Below are positions 18,169 through 26,664 of a stretch of DNA of 64,000 nucleotides, piece by piece (the first letter of the stretch is position 1; the number at the start of each line of letters is the position of its first letter). The translations under genes were made by a program, and so were the position numbers. Under the pieces are notes generated by a model. It had not been told where the DNA came from. It searched no databases and was given only the letters and a program-made list of their open reading frames with translations. The DNA is taken from contig NZ_CP013747.1 of NCBI RefSeq assembly GCF_001484605.1, forward strand, positions 2,852,001-2,916,000, written 5' to 3'. Origin of the DNA: Pseudarthrobacter sulfonivorans (GTDB taxonomy: Bacteria; Actinomycetota; Actinomycetes; Actinomycetales; Micrococcaceae).

Positions 18169-18312
18169 TCAAATTCTGCGAGAGGATTTACAGGCAGTGC
18201 GCCACACTGACGCACCTGGAAGTGTTGTGGGTGGTACGTGGTACGGCATAAACCTGTTGCAGATTCGAGGTGCGCCACACGGTACAAGCCTGAGGGTCAC
18301 GTGCCGTTTCAT
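18169..18312 (-). CDS. Possible leader peptide upstream of pfkA (47 aa)
   Basis: The frame starts at ATG 18312 with AGGAG 8 nt upstream, a better ribosome site than that of pfkA itself, and ends with TGA at 18169, 7 nt ahead of the pfkA ATG. The product begins MKRHVTLRLV and is basic, with three Cys. This layout suits translational coupling or attenuation. I do not recognise the peptide, and the frame could be fortuitous. The rest of the 312-bp gap-pfkA spacer (18313-18473) shows no other gene. Confidence 0.35.
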   Translation of the reverse strand: MKRHVTLRLVPCGAPRICNRFMPYHVPPTTLPGASVWRTACKSSRRI

Positions 18313-18473
18313 GGCGAAACTCCTGCTGGGGACTGCGACGGTGCCGTGAAAGGCGGCTTCTCAGCCGTAGGGGGATCAACAATGCACATTGAGTCTCCCT
18401 AAATTCCGTCGTCAAGGCGAGTGAGGTTCGTCCGCTCCTTCCCCTCGAATGCTGCTGGTGGGGGAGGATCGCG

Positions 18474-19967
18474 CTAGGCCGATTTCAGCGCGGCAAGCAC
18501 CGACATGGCCTCCTGAACGACATCCCGCGCGGGGAAGGACGGCCGGTTGACGCCGGCCATCTCTTCCATGACGCGGACCACCTGGCAGCTGTAGCCGAAC
18601 TCGTTGTCGTACCAGACGTAGAGGACGAGGTTTTTGTCATTGGAGATGGTCGCGAGGCTATCAACAATGCCGGCATGGCGGGAGCCGACGAAGTCCGTCG
18701 AGACCACGTCGGGCGAGTCCATGTAGTCGATCTGCTTGCGCAGGTCCGAGTGCAGCGACATATCGCGGAGGAAGCTGTTGACCTCATCCTTGGTGGTGCC
18801 GTTCTCCAGGCTCAGGTTGAGGATGGCCAGGCTGACGTCCGGGGTAGGAACGCGGATTGAGCTGCCGGTGAGCTTGCCCAGCAGTTCCGGCAGTGCCTTC
18901 GCCACAGCAGTGGCCGCTCCGGTTTCGGTGATCACCATGTTCAGCGCGGCGGAGCGGCCGCGGCGGTCGCCCTTGTGAAAGTTGTCGATCAGGTTCTGGT
19001 CATTGGTGAACGAGTGCACGGTCTCCACGTGCCCGTGGACCACGCCGAACCTGTCGTTGATGGCTTTCAGGACCGGCGTGATGGCGTTGGTGGTGCAGGA
19101 CGCCGCGGACACGATCTTGTCCGAGTCCAGGATGGTGCCGTGGTTAATCCCATGCACGATGTTCTTCAGCTCGCCCTTGCCCGGAGCGGTCAGGAGCACG
19201 CGGGCCACGCCCTTGCTCAACAGGTGCTGGGACAGCCCTTCAACGTCGCGCCAGCGGCCCGTGTTGTCCACCACGAGAGCGTTGTGGATGCCGTAGGCGG
19301 TGTAGTCGATCGTGGCGGGGTTGTCCGAGTAGATGACCTGGACCTGCACGCCGTTGGCGGTAATGGTGCCGGCTTCCTCATTGACGCGGATGGTGCCCTC
19401 GAAGGAGCCGTGGACCGAGTCGCGGCGCAGGAGGCTGGCGCGCTTGGTGAGGTCGTTGTCGGAGCCGCGGCGCACCACGATGGCGCGCAGGCGCAGGCCG
19501 TGGCCGCCGCCTGCCTTTTCGATGAGGAGGCGCGCCAGCAGGCGGCCGATGCGGCCAAAGCCGTAGAGCACGACGTCGGTGCTGGCGCGGTCATCAGCGC
19601 CGCGCCGGCCGACGACGTCGGCGAGTTCGGCGCGGAGGAACTCTTCCAGGGTTGCCCCGCCGCCCTCTTCCTTGAACTTCTGGTTGAGGCGGGCGATGTC
19701 GATGGCTGCGGCGCCCAGGTCCAGGCCGGCGAGGGTGTTCAGCAGCGGGGCGGTTTCCCCCGGGAGCAGCTCGTCATTGCTGATCCGACGCGCGAAGCGG
19801 TGCGCCTTGAGGATGCCCATGGTGGACTTGTTGATCAGGCTGCGGCCGTGGATGCTGGTCACCACGTTGTTTTCGCGGTACAGCCGGCCGATCACCGGAA
19901 TCATGGCCTCGGCAAGGGCCTCCCGGCCCATCCACGTATCAAGGCAGGAATCTGGGAGTTGTTGCAT
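18474..19967 (-). CDS. gap: Glyceraldehyde-3-phosphate dehydrogenase, long form
   Basis: The enzyme oxidises glyceraldehyde 3-phosphate to 1,3-bisphosphoglycerate. At 497 residues it is about 150 longer than classic GAPDH, because a helical N-terminal extension of about 130 residues precedes the Rossmann motif YGFGRIGRLL (around 135-143). The catalytic Cys is C291 in SAASCTTNAITP. This long type occurs in corynebacteria and relatives as a second GAPDH and is often linked to gluconeogenic or NADP use, which I cannot decide here. AAGGAAG lies upstream of the ATG at 19967. It is codirectional with pfkA. Confidence 0.93.
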   Translation of the reverse strand: MQQLPDSCLDTWMGREALAEAMIPVIGRLYRENNVVTSIHGRSLINKSTMGILKAHRFARRISNDELLPGETAPLLNTLAGLDLGAAAIDIARLNQKFKEEGGGATLEEFLRAELADVVGRRGADDRASTDVVLYGFGRIGRLLARLLIEKAGGGHGLRLRAIVVRRGSDNDLTKRASLLRRDSVHGSFEGTIRVNEEAGTITANGVQVQVIYSDNPATIDYTAYGIHNALVVDNTGRWRDVEGLSQHLLSKGVARVLLTAPGKGELKNIVHGINHGTILDSDKIVSAASCTTNAITPVLKAINDRFGVVHGHVETVHSFTNDQNLIDNFHKGDRRGRSAALNMVITETGAATAVAKALPELLGKLTGSSIRVPTPDVSLAILNLSLENGTTKDEVNSFLRDMSLHSDLRKQIDYMDSPDVVSTDFVGSRHAGIVDSLATISNDKNLVLYVWYDNEFGYSCQVVRVMEEMAGVNRPSFPARDVVQEAMSVLAALKSA

Positions 19968-20018
19968 CGGGCTTCCTTTCGCAATGGGTCGGATCTGTTG
20001 GAGCTTGGCCTAGCCTCC

Positions 20019-20136
20019 ATCGTCCTGTCATTTGCGGATAGGGGAAACGCTATTTCGGGATGGTTCTGACTACCCTATTGGGTAGTCTGGGCGGCGCGCC
20101 GGGGCGGAAGGCGGTCACTTCCCTACCCGAACGGGC
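20019..20136. promoter_or_regulatory. gap/cupin divergent control region with palindromes and a shared promoter element
   Basis: Positions 20019-20065 closely match 35618-35664 upstream of the GH15 gene. A perfect palindrome GACTACCC-TATT-GGGTAGTC lies at 20068-20087, and a weaker relative TACCC-GAAC-GGGC at 20124-20136. GGTT (20062-20065), a 14-nt spacer and GGGTAG (20080-20085) also resemble an actinobacterial stress-sigma promoter directed towards the cupin gene. The last point is inference. Confidence 0.6.
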
Positions 20137-20217
20137 TGGGCTACAGTGCCTCTATCTGGTCACCCGCCAGCCCGCCGGAGACATTGCCGGCGAGTAGCAG
20201 CAGAAAGGCAAAATCAA

Positions 20218-20580
20218 ATGAGCGTAACTTTCCAGCCCAGCGAGCTCTTCGCTGGGGACCTAGACAAATCCCTGCTCGGCCCCCCGTTGGCCGAAGTGCT
20301 CGGCGACGAGATACCAACGCGAATTGCCGTTCCCTTTACCAGCGACGACTCCCGCATCCTCTCTGGAGTCTGGGAAGCCGACCCAGGCCTCTCTCGGTGG
20401 GAATTCCTGGAGCGCGGCGAAGCGATTCATGTCCTTGAAGGCCGCATGGTGGTCACCCAGGATGGCGCTGGACCGATCACGTTGGAGGCCGGAACCGCCG
20501 CCGTCTTCCCCATCGGTTGGCAGGGGACATGGGAGATCCAGGAACGGATCAGGAAATTCTTTGTGATTTTCTCGGCCTGA
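20218..20580 (+). CDS. Cupin-fold protein (DUF861/cupin_3 type)
   Basis: This 120-residue protein is a single cupin barrel. The core WEFLERGEAIHVLEGRMVV and a late FPIGWQGTWEI match the cupin_3 group also seen in ureidoglycine aminohydrolase and EutQ. AGAAAGGCA precedes the ATG at 20218; an earlier in-frame start lacks a ribosome site. It is divergent from gap. The usual cupin metal-binding histidines are mostly absent, so an enzyme activity cannot be assigned. Confidence 0.8.
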   Translation: MSVTFQPSELFAGDLDKSLLGPPLAEVLGDEIPTRIAVPFTSDDSRILSGVWEADPGLSRWEFLERGEAIHVLEGRMVVTQDGAGPITLEAGTAAVFPIGWQGTWEIQERIRKFFVIFSA

Positions 20581-20591
20581 CACGGACCGCT

Positions 20592-20629
20592 GCCGAGCCA
20601 GGTCAGGATATTGCGCGGCCTGGCTCGGC
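20592..20629 (+). terminator. Terminator after the cupin gene
   Basis: GCCGAGCCAGG (20592-20602) pairs perfectly with CCTGGCTCGGC (20619-20629). Confidence 0.7.
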
Positions 20630-20776
20630 CGTTCGCGATCCGATTTTCATTCCTGAGCGTGGCGGAGTCTGTGCCTTGCACGCATCGGGCCGGCGCAGCC
20701 GGTTTATTAGCCTTCGTTACTGGCGCCGCACAAGAGTGCAAGCCGGTCATCAACACCAGCGGAAGATGAGGTATCA

Positions 20777-21766
20777 ATGAGCATGCGGTTAATTGACGGC
20801 TTTGATGGAGTGCTGGCGGACCTCGACGGCGTCGTGTATACCGGGCCGAGGGCGATCGACGGCGCTACCAACGCACTCGATAAGCTCGAAGGTGAGGGCA
20901 AGAGCCTGGCATACGTGACTAACAACGCGTCGCGCTCACCAGAGGAGGTTGCCACCCACCTCCGGGAATTAGGAGCACCTGCCACCGCCGAGCAGGTCTT
21001 CGGATCCGCGCTGGCCGGTGCACAGCTGCTGGCCGCCAAGATGGCCGCAGGCGCGGCTGTGCTCGTCGTGGGCAGTCAGATCCTCGCAGACTCCGTCAGG
21101 GCGCAAGGGCTCGTCGTCGTGTCAAGCTCGGATGATCGGCCAGACGCAGTCATCCAGGGATTTTCCCCTGCCCTCGGCTGGAAGGACCTGGCAGAAGCCG
21201 CCTACGCGGTCACAGCAGGTGCCACTTGGGTAGCGACAAACATGGACATGACCCTTCCCCAGGAGCGGGGGTTCGCTCCGGGTAACGGGTCATTGGTGGC
21301 CGCGGTTGCCGCTGCCACCGGCAAGTCGCCCCTAGTAGCGGGAAAACCAGAAGCAGCCCTCTTCGAGACGGCGGCGCGCCACTCCGGCGTCGAGCGCGCT
21401 CTCGTGGTCGGCGACCGCCTGGACACCGACATCCTCGGCGGAAACCGCGCAGGCATGGCCACGGTTCTCGTCCTCACGGGCGTGGACTCGGTCCAAACGG
21501 CGCTGGCTGCACGCTTGGACGAGCGTCCGAACTACGTGATTCGTTCTCTGGGCGAACTCTACGTGGAGTACCCCGCGATCACGGCCGACGACGGGGCCTA
21601 CTCCTGTGGCGCGGCAGTGGCCCGGGCATCGGGATCGACGGTAAGCATCAACGGCCGTGAAAACGACCTCAACAGCTGGCGCGCAGCGTGCGCCGCCTGG
21701 TGGGCAGCCCACCCGCTTATGACACCGCATTCTGCGCCGGAAATCGTGTTTACGACGGCTGGATAG
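20777..21766 (+). CDS. HAD-superfamily (IIA, NagD-like) phosphatase
   Basis: The 329-residue protein has the HAD catalytic loop LADLDGVVYTGP (nucleophile Asp and second Asp), TNNASRSPEEVA as motif II, and the late acidic motif VVGDRLDTDILGGNRAGM. The family contains 4-nitrophenylphosphatases and phosphoglycolate or sugar phosphatases. The cap is of the IIA type. The start is ATG at 20777 with GAAGATGAGG upstream; a second ATG six bases later is equally possible. No operon partner is obvious. Confidence 0.85.
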   Translation: MSMRLIDGFDGVLADLDGVVYTGPRAIDGATNALDKLEGEGKSLAYVTNNASRSPEEVATHLRELGAPATAEQVFGSALAGAQLLAAKMAAGAAVLVVGSQILADSVRAQGLVVVSSSDDRPDAVIQGFSPALGWKDLAEAAYAVTAGATWVATNMDMTLPQERGFAPGNGSLVAAVAAATGKSPLVAGKPEAALFETAARHSGVERALVVGDRLDTDILGGNRAGMATVLVLTGVDSVQTALAARLDERPNYVIRSLGELYVEYPAITADDGAYSCGAAVARASGSTVSINGRENDLNSWRAACAAWWAAHPLMTPHSAPEIVFTTAG

Positions 21767-21846
21767 GGGCGTTCGGTCAGGAATGAACCGCAGTAGGTGT
21801 GCAGAACCCTCCTCAAACGGGGCAGGTACTAGAAAAGGAGAGTTCA

Positions 21847-22878
21847 ATGAGCGAGAAGCTGCGTTGGGGCGTCCTCGGCACCGCCCACATCGTCCGCAAG
21901 ACAATTACGGCGTTGCAGAAAACGAAAAACGGTGAGGTAGTAGGTATTGCTTCCCGCACCGAGGAAAAGGCAAGGGAGTACGCCAACAAGCACGGCGTCC
22001 CACAGGCGTTCGGCTCTTACGAGGCGCTGCTCGCTTCGCCGGACATCGACGCTGTCTACATTCCGCTGCCGAACTCACTTCACCTCGAATGGATTCTGAA
22101 ATCCTTAGACGCAGGCAAGCACGTCCTCTGTGAAAAACCCTTGGCAATGAGCGCCGCCGAGTGCGAGGAGATTTCGCGCAAGGCCGACGAGACCGGGCTC
22201 AAAGTCTTAGAAGGATTCATGTACCGTTTTCACCCGCGTTTCGAAAAGCTGCAAGAGCTGCTCGCGGCCGGTACGGTGGGCAAATTGACATTTCTCCACG
22301 TCGGTCACTCCTTCGATGCGGGCGGCGACGACAATATCCGCTGGTATGCCGGCCTCGGCGGCGGCGCACTTTTCGACACAGGGTGTTACTGCGTCAATGT
22401 GAGTCGGATGGTCGTGGGGCAGGAGCCGGCCCGGGTCACCGCCTTTGGCAACTACCGCGACGCCAACGACGGAGGTCTCATTGATGCCAGCATTGCTGGC
22501 ATGCTGCGCTTTCCCGGCAGCGCCACCGCGCTTTTTGATACCGGAGTGAACCTCGAGCGCCGCAATTTCCTGGAAATCACGGGCACCGAGGGCCGACTCT
22601 ACCTCGACAATCCTTTTGGGCTGTTGGAGGAGGATTCGGTCCTGGAGGAGCATCACTTCGGGCAGGACACTATCCATCACGAGTTCAAAGGCGAAAACCA
22701 TTTCGTCCGGATGGGCGAACATTTCGCCGACAGCGTCCTAAACGGTAGGCCGCTCCGCTACGATCTCACGGACGCGGGAGCCAACGCGCGGGTGTTGGAA
22801 GCTCTCGACCAGGCGGCGCGGAAACACGAGGCGTCCGAACCGAAACCGCATTCTGGCGCTGGCGCAGGCGTCAGCTGA
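21847..22878 (+). CDS. Gfo/Idh/MocA-family oxidoreductase
   Basis: The 343-residue protein has an N-terminal Rossmann domain (GVLGTAHIVRKTI), the family CEKPLAMSAAE motif near residue 98, and a C-terminal alpha/beta substrate domain with FMYRFHPRF and GGGALFDTGCY. It probably oxidises or dehydrates a sugar or polyol with NAD(P); the exact substrate is unknown. AAAAGGAGAG sits ahead of the ATG at 21847. It stands alone, 80 nt after the HAD gene on the same strand. Confidence 0.87.
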   Translation: MSEKLRWGVLGTAHIVRKTITALQKTKNGEVVGIASRTEEKAREYANKHGVPQAFGSYEALLASPDIDAVYIPLPNSLHLEWILKSLDAGKHVLCEKPLAMSAAECEEISRKADETGLKVLEGFMYRFHPRFEKLQELLAAGTVGKLTFLHVGHSFDAGGDDNIRWYAGLGGGALFDTGCYCVNVSRMVVGQEPARVTAFGNYRDANDGGLIDASIAGMLRFPGSATALFDTGVNLERRNFLEITGTEGRLYLDNPFGLLEEDSVLEEHHFGQDTIHHEFKGENHFVRMGEHFADSVLNGRPLRYDLTDAGANARVLEALDQAARKHEASEPKPHSGAGAGVS

Positions 22879-22988
22879 CAATTTGACGCCCGAGCCGGAG
22901 ACGCCGACGGCAAAACCGGTTTTCGGCCTTCCCGTTGGCTGCCACAGACACTCCCTCTGGTTCGCGCGCGCCGTCGAACGCACCACAG

Positions 22989-24170
22989 CTAGACTTTCGT
23001 AACGACGCCCTCTGCGGACAGCACGATTTCCACCAGCGGTTCGACGTAGCGCGCGGCCAATGGGCCAACCACGGCCATGATCAGCACATAGGCAGTAGCC
23101 ATGGCCGCCAGTTCTTGGGTGACGGCACCGGATGCCACTGCCAGTCCGGCAATAACGATCGAGAATTCCCCGCGGGCCACAAGCGCCGCTCCGGCACGCA
23201 GACGGCCGGGCCGGGCAATGCCCTCACGCTTCGCAGCCCAGATGCCGGTCGCCATTTTGCTGGCCGTGGTGACAACAGCGAGGGCGAGTGCCCAGCCAAG
23301 GACCGGTGGAATGGAGGCAGGGTCGGTGTTCAGGCCGAACGCCACAAAGAAGATCGCGGCGAAAAGGTCCCGGAGCGGTGCCAGAATACGCGCGGCATTG
23401 TGCGATGTGGCACCGGAGATCGCGATGCCGAGCAAAAAGGCTCCAACTGCCGCTGACACGAGCATGGCTGATGCCACGCCGGCTACGAGCAGCGCCGCGC
23501 CCAGGACGTTCAGGAGGAACACCTCTGAGTTCTCGCTTTGGACAGCCTTGGAGACCCGGTGTCCGTGGCGCAGCGCAACCAGCAGGACCACACTCACCAC
23601 CGCCAGCGCAATGCCCACCGTGGTGAGTCCGCTGACGAAACTGACGCCGGCAAGAATGCTGGTGAGGACGGGAAGGTAGATGACCATGGTCAGGTCTTCA
23701 AACACAAGGATGGAGATCACCACCCGGGTTTCGCGGTTGCCCAGCCAGCCCAAATCAGTGATCACCTTCGCCGCGATGCCTGATGACGAGATGTAGGTTG
23801 CGCCGCCCATCACCATGGCACCCACGAACCCACAGTTCAGGAACAGGGCAAGTGCTGCCCCCGGCAGGAAGTTCAGGACGAGGTCAAGGAGACCGGCCCG
23901 CCACGATCTTCGCAGTCCGGTGAAAAGCTCGGACGCCGTATATTCCAGCCCGAGCACAAGCAACAGCAGAATGACGCCGATCTCCCCAAAAAGGTGCGCG
24001 GATTGCTTCATGCCTTCAAGCTCAACAATCCCGCCTGTGCCAAAGGCGAGGCCGCCAAGGAGATAGAGGGGGATGGGCGACATTCCGATCCGTTCGGCCA
24101 GTCTGGCCAACAGGCCGAGGGAGAACACCACTGCCCCGAGTTCTATGAGGCTCAAGGCAAGCGGGTTCAT
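22989..24170 (-). CDS. Cation:proton antiporter, CPA2 (KefB-like) membrane domain
   Basis: The 393-residue protein is almost wholly transmembrane, with about 12-13 helices, and has the family segments LLLLVLGLEYTASEL and LVFEDLTMVIYLPVL. The C-terminal TrkA-N regulatory domain of full KefB/KefC is absent. Such proteins exchange K+ or Na+ for protons. It is downstream of and codirectional with the DUF5134 gene (60 nt gap). Confidence 0.88.
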   Translation of the reverse strand: MNPLALSLIELGAVVFSLGLLARLAERIGMSPIPLYLLGGLAFGTGGIVELEGMKQSAHLFGEIGVILLLLVLGLEYTASELFTGLRRSWRAGLLDLVLNFLPGAALALFLNCGFVGAMVMGGATYISSSGIAAKVITDLGWLGNRETRVVISILVFEDLTMVIYLPVLTSILAGVSFVSGLTTVGIALAVVSVVLLVALRHGHRVSKAVQSENSEVFLLNVLGAALLVAGVASAMLVSAAVGAFLLGIAISGATSHNAARILAPLRDLFAAIFFVAFGLNTDPASIPPVLGWALALAVVTTASKMATGIWAAKREGIARPGRLRAGAALVARGEFSIVIAGLAVASGAVTQELAAMATAYVLIMAVVGPLAARYVEPLVEIVLSAEGVVTKV

Positions 24171-24230
24171 GGCCTCTTCCCGAGATTGGACGGCTTCCTC
24201 GCCAAAGCTTTCATCAGCGCAAAAGGTCCG

Positions 24231-24899
24231 TTATGCCGACATCGTGGCAAACATCAGGGCCATGACAGCGGCGCCGAGTGCTTCGAGTCCGTGTTCCGCG
24301 CGGCGGGAGGGCTTGGGAATGTAAGCGCTGTGGTGAGCGGGTATTGTGGCCCGGTAGCGCAGCAAAAGGACAATGAAAACAACCGCCGCAGCTGCGAAGA
24401 ATACCGTCAGCGGGATCGCCAGGTCAGCTGAGTGATCCAATCCTGGTGCTGCCGTGCTGTGGACTGCAGAAGCTGTTCCGTGATGGGCGTTCGACGCCGG
24501 CATTGCAGTTGCGGGGGCGATGTCATGGCCGGCGGTGGCGGCATGACCCATCATCGCGATCATGAGTGCAGCAGCACCCATGGTGAAGCTGTGATAAACG
24601 CATTTCAGCCGGCCCTGGCTGCCGGCGCAGAGCAGTTTGAATTCCGGCCGGGCGACCGCCTGGATCACAAACCACAGGGCAGCACCGGCGAGGATGGCGA
24701 TCTGAGCCAGCACGGTCGACGGGGCGAGGTTCCACAGCATGGCGGCCATCAGAACCATCATGAGGGCATGGAGGCTGTTGTTCACCCGGTTTGTGAGATG
24801 GCGGGACTTTGCCGCCTGAAGCACGTAGTGGCTGCCTCCGAGCAGCAGGACGGCCGTCAGAGCCCAGGTAATTGCGGGGGAATTGAACACGCGGATCAC
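24231..24899 (-). CDS. DUF5134-type membrane protein
   Basis: The 222-residue protein has about six predicted membrane helices, His- and Met-rich stretches (HALMMVLMAAMLW, HAATAGHDIAPATAMPASNAHH), and a loop with repeated His and Ala. I recognise the DUF5134 pattern, whose members are often near copper-handling genes. A metal-related role is therefore possible but unproven. It forms a probable operon with the antiporter. Confidence 0.7.
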   Translation of the reverse strand: MIRVFNSPAITWALTAVLLLGGSHYVLQAAKSRHLTNRVNNSLHALMMVLMAAMLWNLAPSTVLAQIAILAGAALWFVIQAVARPEFKLLCAGSQGRLKCVYHSFTMGAAALMIAMMGHAATAGHDIAPATAMPASNAHHGTASAVHSTAAPGLDHSADLAIPLTVFFAAAAVVFIVLLLRYRATIPAHHSAYIPKPSRRAEHGLEALGAAVMALMFATMSA

Positions 24900-24928
24900 G
24901 CCCTAAGAACGATGTAGGTGAGGTGGGG

Positions 24929-24966
24929 CGGTCCCCGGCGCGACTGTTCGCTAGCGCCGGGGACCG
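24929..24966 (-). terminator. Terminator after the amine permease gene
   Basis: A perfect 13-bp stem (24929-24941 with 24954-24966) and 12-nt loop lie between the permease stop and the DUF5134 gene start. Confidence 0.75.
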
Positions 24967-24982
24967 GTAGGTGCAGATTTCC

Positions 24983-26464
24983 TTAGGTAAGGTCCAGGAC
25001 CTTTTCCCGCTCGTCGGCGGCGTGAACTGCAGGGGGAGCAGCTGCTTCAGGCTTCGTGCGTCGCGATTCGTGCTGGGAATACAACCAGATGGGCAGGTAG
25101 AGCGCCAGTACGAGGAAGCCGACCCAGGTTGAAGTCCAGCCGATTTCCAGGCTATTCAGGTAGACCACGCCAATCAGGCACAGCGGCACATTGAACAGGC
25201 CAAAGATCATGGAGACGTTCGTCCAGCCCTTGGGTGCGTTGAAGGGCCTTTCCAGGTTCGCGAAAGCGGGGTGCTTCTTGGCTTTGACATAGGCGAAGAG
25301 GCTGATGCCGTTGGCGCACGTGTAGCCAATCGCCGAGGCCGCAAGAATTGCCGCGGCGTTTCCCATGGAAATGAGCACCAGGTTGAAGGCTCCGATCACC
25401 AGCAGGGCAACAAAGGGGGTTCCGTGGCGGTTGGTTCTGCCGAAGACCCTGGGGATGTTGCCTTCCACCGCCATGGAGTGCATGGCGCGGGAGGAACCCA
25501 GGTAAGCCGTTTGGATGATCAGCACCATGGCGGCGATCAGCATGATGATGGTGATTATTGACCCGGCCTGGCCAAAGGCGGCCTGAGCCACCGGAATCAG
25601 GGGCGATACAGACTGTTCCTGAACACCCTCGACACCGAGCACGCCGATGACTGCCGCCTGCAGCAGTACATAAAGGACGAGGCAGATGATCCCGCAGGCG
25701 AGCAGCGCCTTGGGGACATCCTTGGACGGGTTTTTGTATTCGGGGCCGTAGATGGCCGCCGTTTCCCAGGCGCAGGCACTCCACTGTGCGATGGCAAAGA
25801 TGCCAAAGAGCATCAGGATATGGTGCATGTCCCAGGCCCAGTCAGTGGGCCACCAGTTGCCGGTGATGTTGGCCAGGTCAACGTGTCCGGTAGCAAAAGG
25901 CGCCACCGCCAGGATAACCAGCGGGATCAGGGAGATGGCTGCCAGGATGTAGCCCAGGAGGGCACCATCCTTGAGGCCGAACCAGTTCACTATGAACAAC
26001 CCGCCGAAGATCACCAGACCCGAAATCAAAGCGAGCTGATATTCGGTAAAGGTGTCGCCCAGCGCCGGAAACAGCCCATGCAGGTATCCACCGGCCGTGA
26101 TGGCGAAGATCGCCAGGATCGGGTTCCAGCCAAACCAGTAGCTCCAGGCGGTGAAGCCGCCGATCAGCTTGCCCTTGTCGTACTTGCCCTTGTAGTTTTC
26201 GGTGCGGAACAAATGCTGCGCAAAGCCTGGCAGGCCGGAGGCCTTGGGAAAGGTGGTGGCCATCTCGGCATACGCGGCGTTCTGCAAAAAGCCCTGAAGG
26301 ACGGATATTCCCCAGATAAGAATTGCTGCGGCGGATACATACATCGGCAGGTAGCCCAACGAGGGCAGGATCAGCATGGGAACACCCAGCGCGATGGCCG
26401 CACCCTGCTTCCAGTTAATCGACCTTTTCAGGTCATCGCCTTCATCCAAACGATTTTCACTCAT
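24983..26464 (-). CDS. APC-superfamily amine/amino-acid permease, copy 1
   Basis: The 493-residue protein has about 12 membrane helices of the APC fold. It starts with a short hydrophilic segment (MSENRLDEGDD) and AAGGAGAT precedes the ATG at 26464. It is downstream of and codirectional with the copper amine oxidase gene, which makes a primary amine such as methylamine or phenylethylamine the likely cargo. A paralog of identical length and very high similarity lies at 39994-41475, next to the trimethylamine monooxygenase cassette. Confidence 0.9.
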   Translation of the reverse strand: MSENRLDEGDDLKRSINWKQGAAIALGVPMLILPSLGYLPMYVSAAAILIWGISVLQGFLQNAAYAEMATTFPKASGLPGFAQHLFRTENYKGKYDKGKLIGGFTAWSYWFGWNPILAIFAITAGGYLHGLFPALGDTFTEYQLALISGLVIFGGLFIVNWFGLKDGALLGYILAAISLIPLVILAVAPFATGHVDLANITGNWWPTDWAWDMHHILMLFGIFAIAQWSACAWETAAIYGPEYKNPSKDVPKALLACGIICLVLYVLLQAAVIGVLGVEGVQEQSVSPLIPVAQAAFGQAGSIITIIMLIAAMVLIIQTAYLGSSRAMHSMAVEGNIPRVFGRTNRHGTPFVALLVIGAFNLVLISMGNAAAILAASAIGYTCANGISLFAYVKAKKHPAFANLERPFNAPKGWTNVSMIFGLFNVPLCLIGVVYLNSLEIGWTSTWVGFLVLALYLPIWLYSQHESRRTKPEAAAPPAVHAADEREKVLDLT

Positions 26465-26606
26465 AACATCTCCTTTGATGAACTGAACGTCATGTGATCT
26501 TTACTGCCTTGACGCCTCTGGCGGCCAGCAAGTATGGGACGGACCCCGATGCGCGAACGTCCAGGCACATAGGAAGGTCCGAGAGGATTCGCCCTTGTGG
26601 CGAGGC

Positions 26607-26652
26607 GAGTCCGCGGGAGCGCCGCGACGAATCATCGCGCTCCCGCGGACTC
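26607..26652 (-). terminator. Terminator after the amine oxidase gene
   Basis: A perfect 16-bp stem (26607-26622 with 26637-26652) starts 13 nt after the amine oxidase stop on the minus strand. Confidence 0.75.
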
Positions 26653-26664
26653 AGTTAGGGACTG

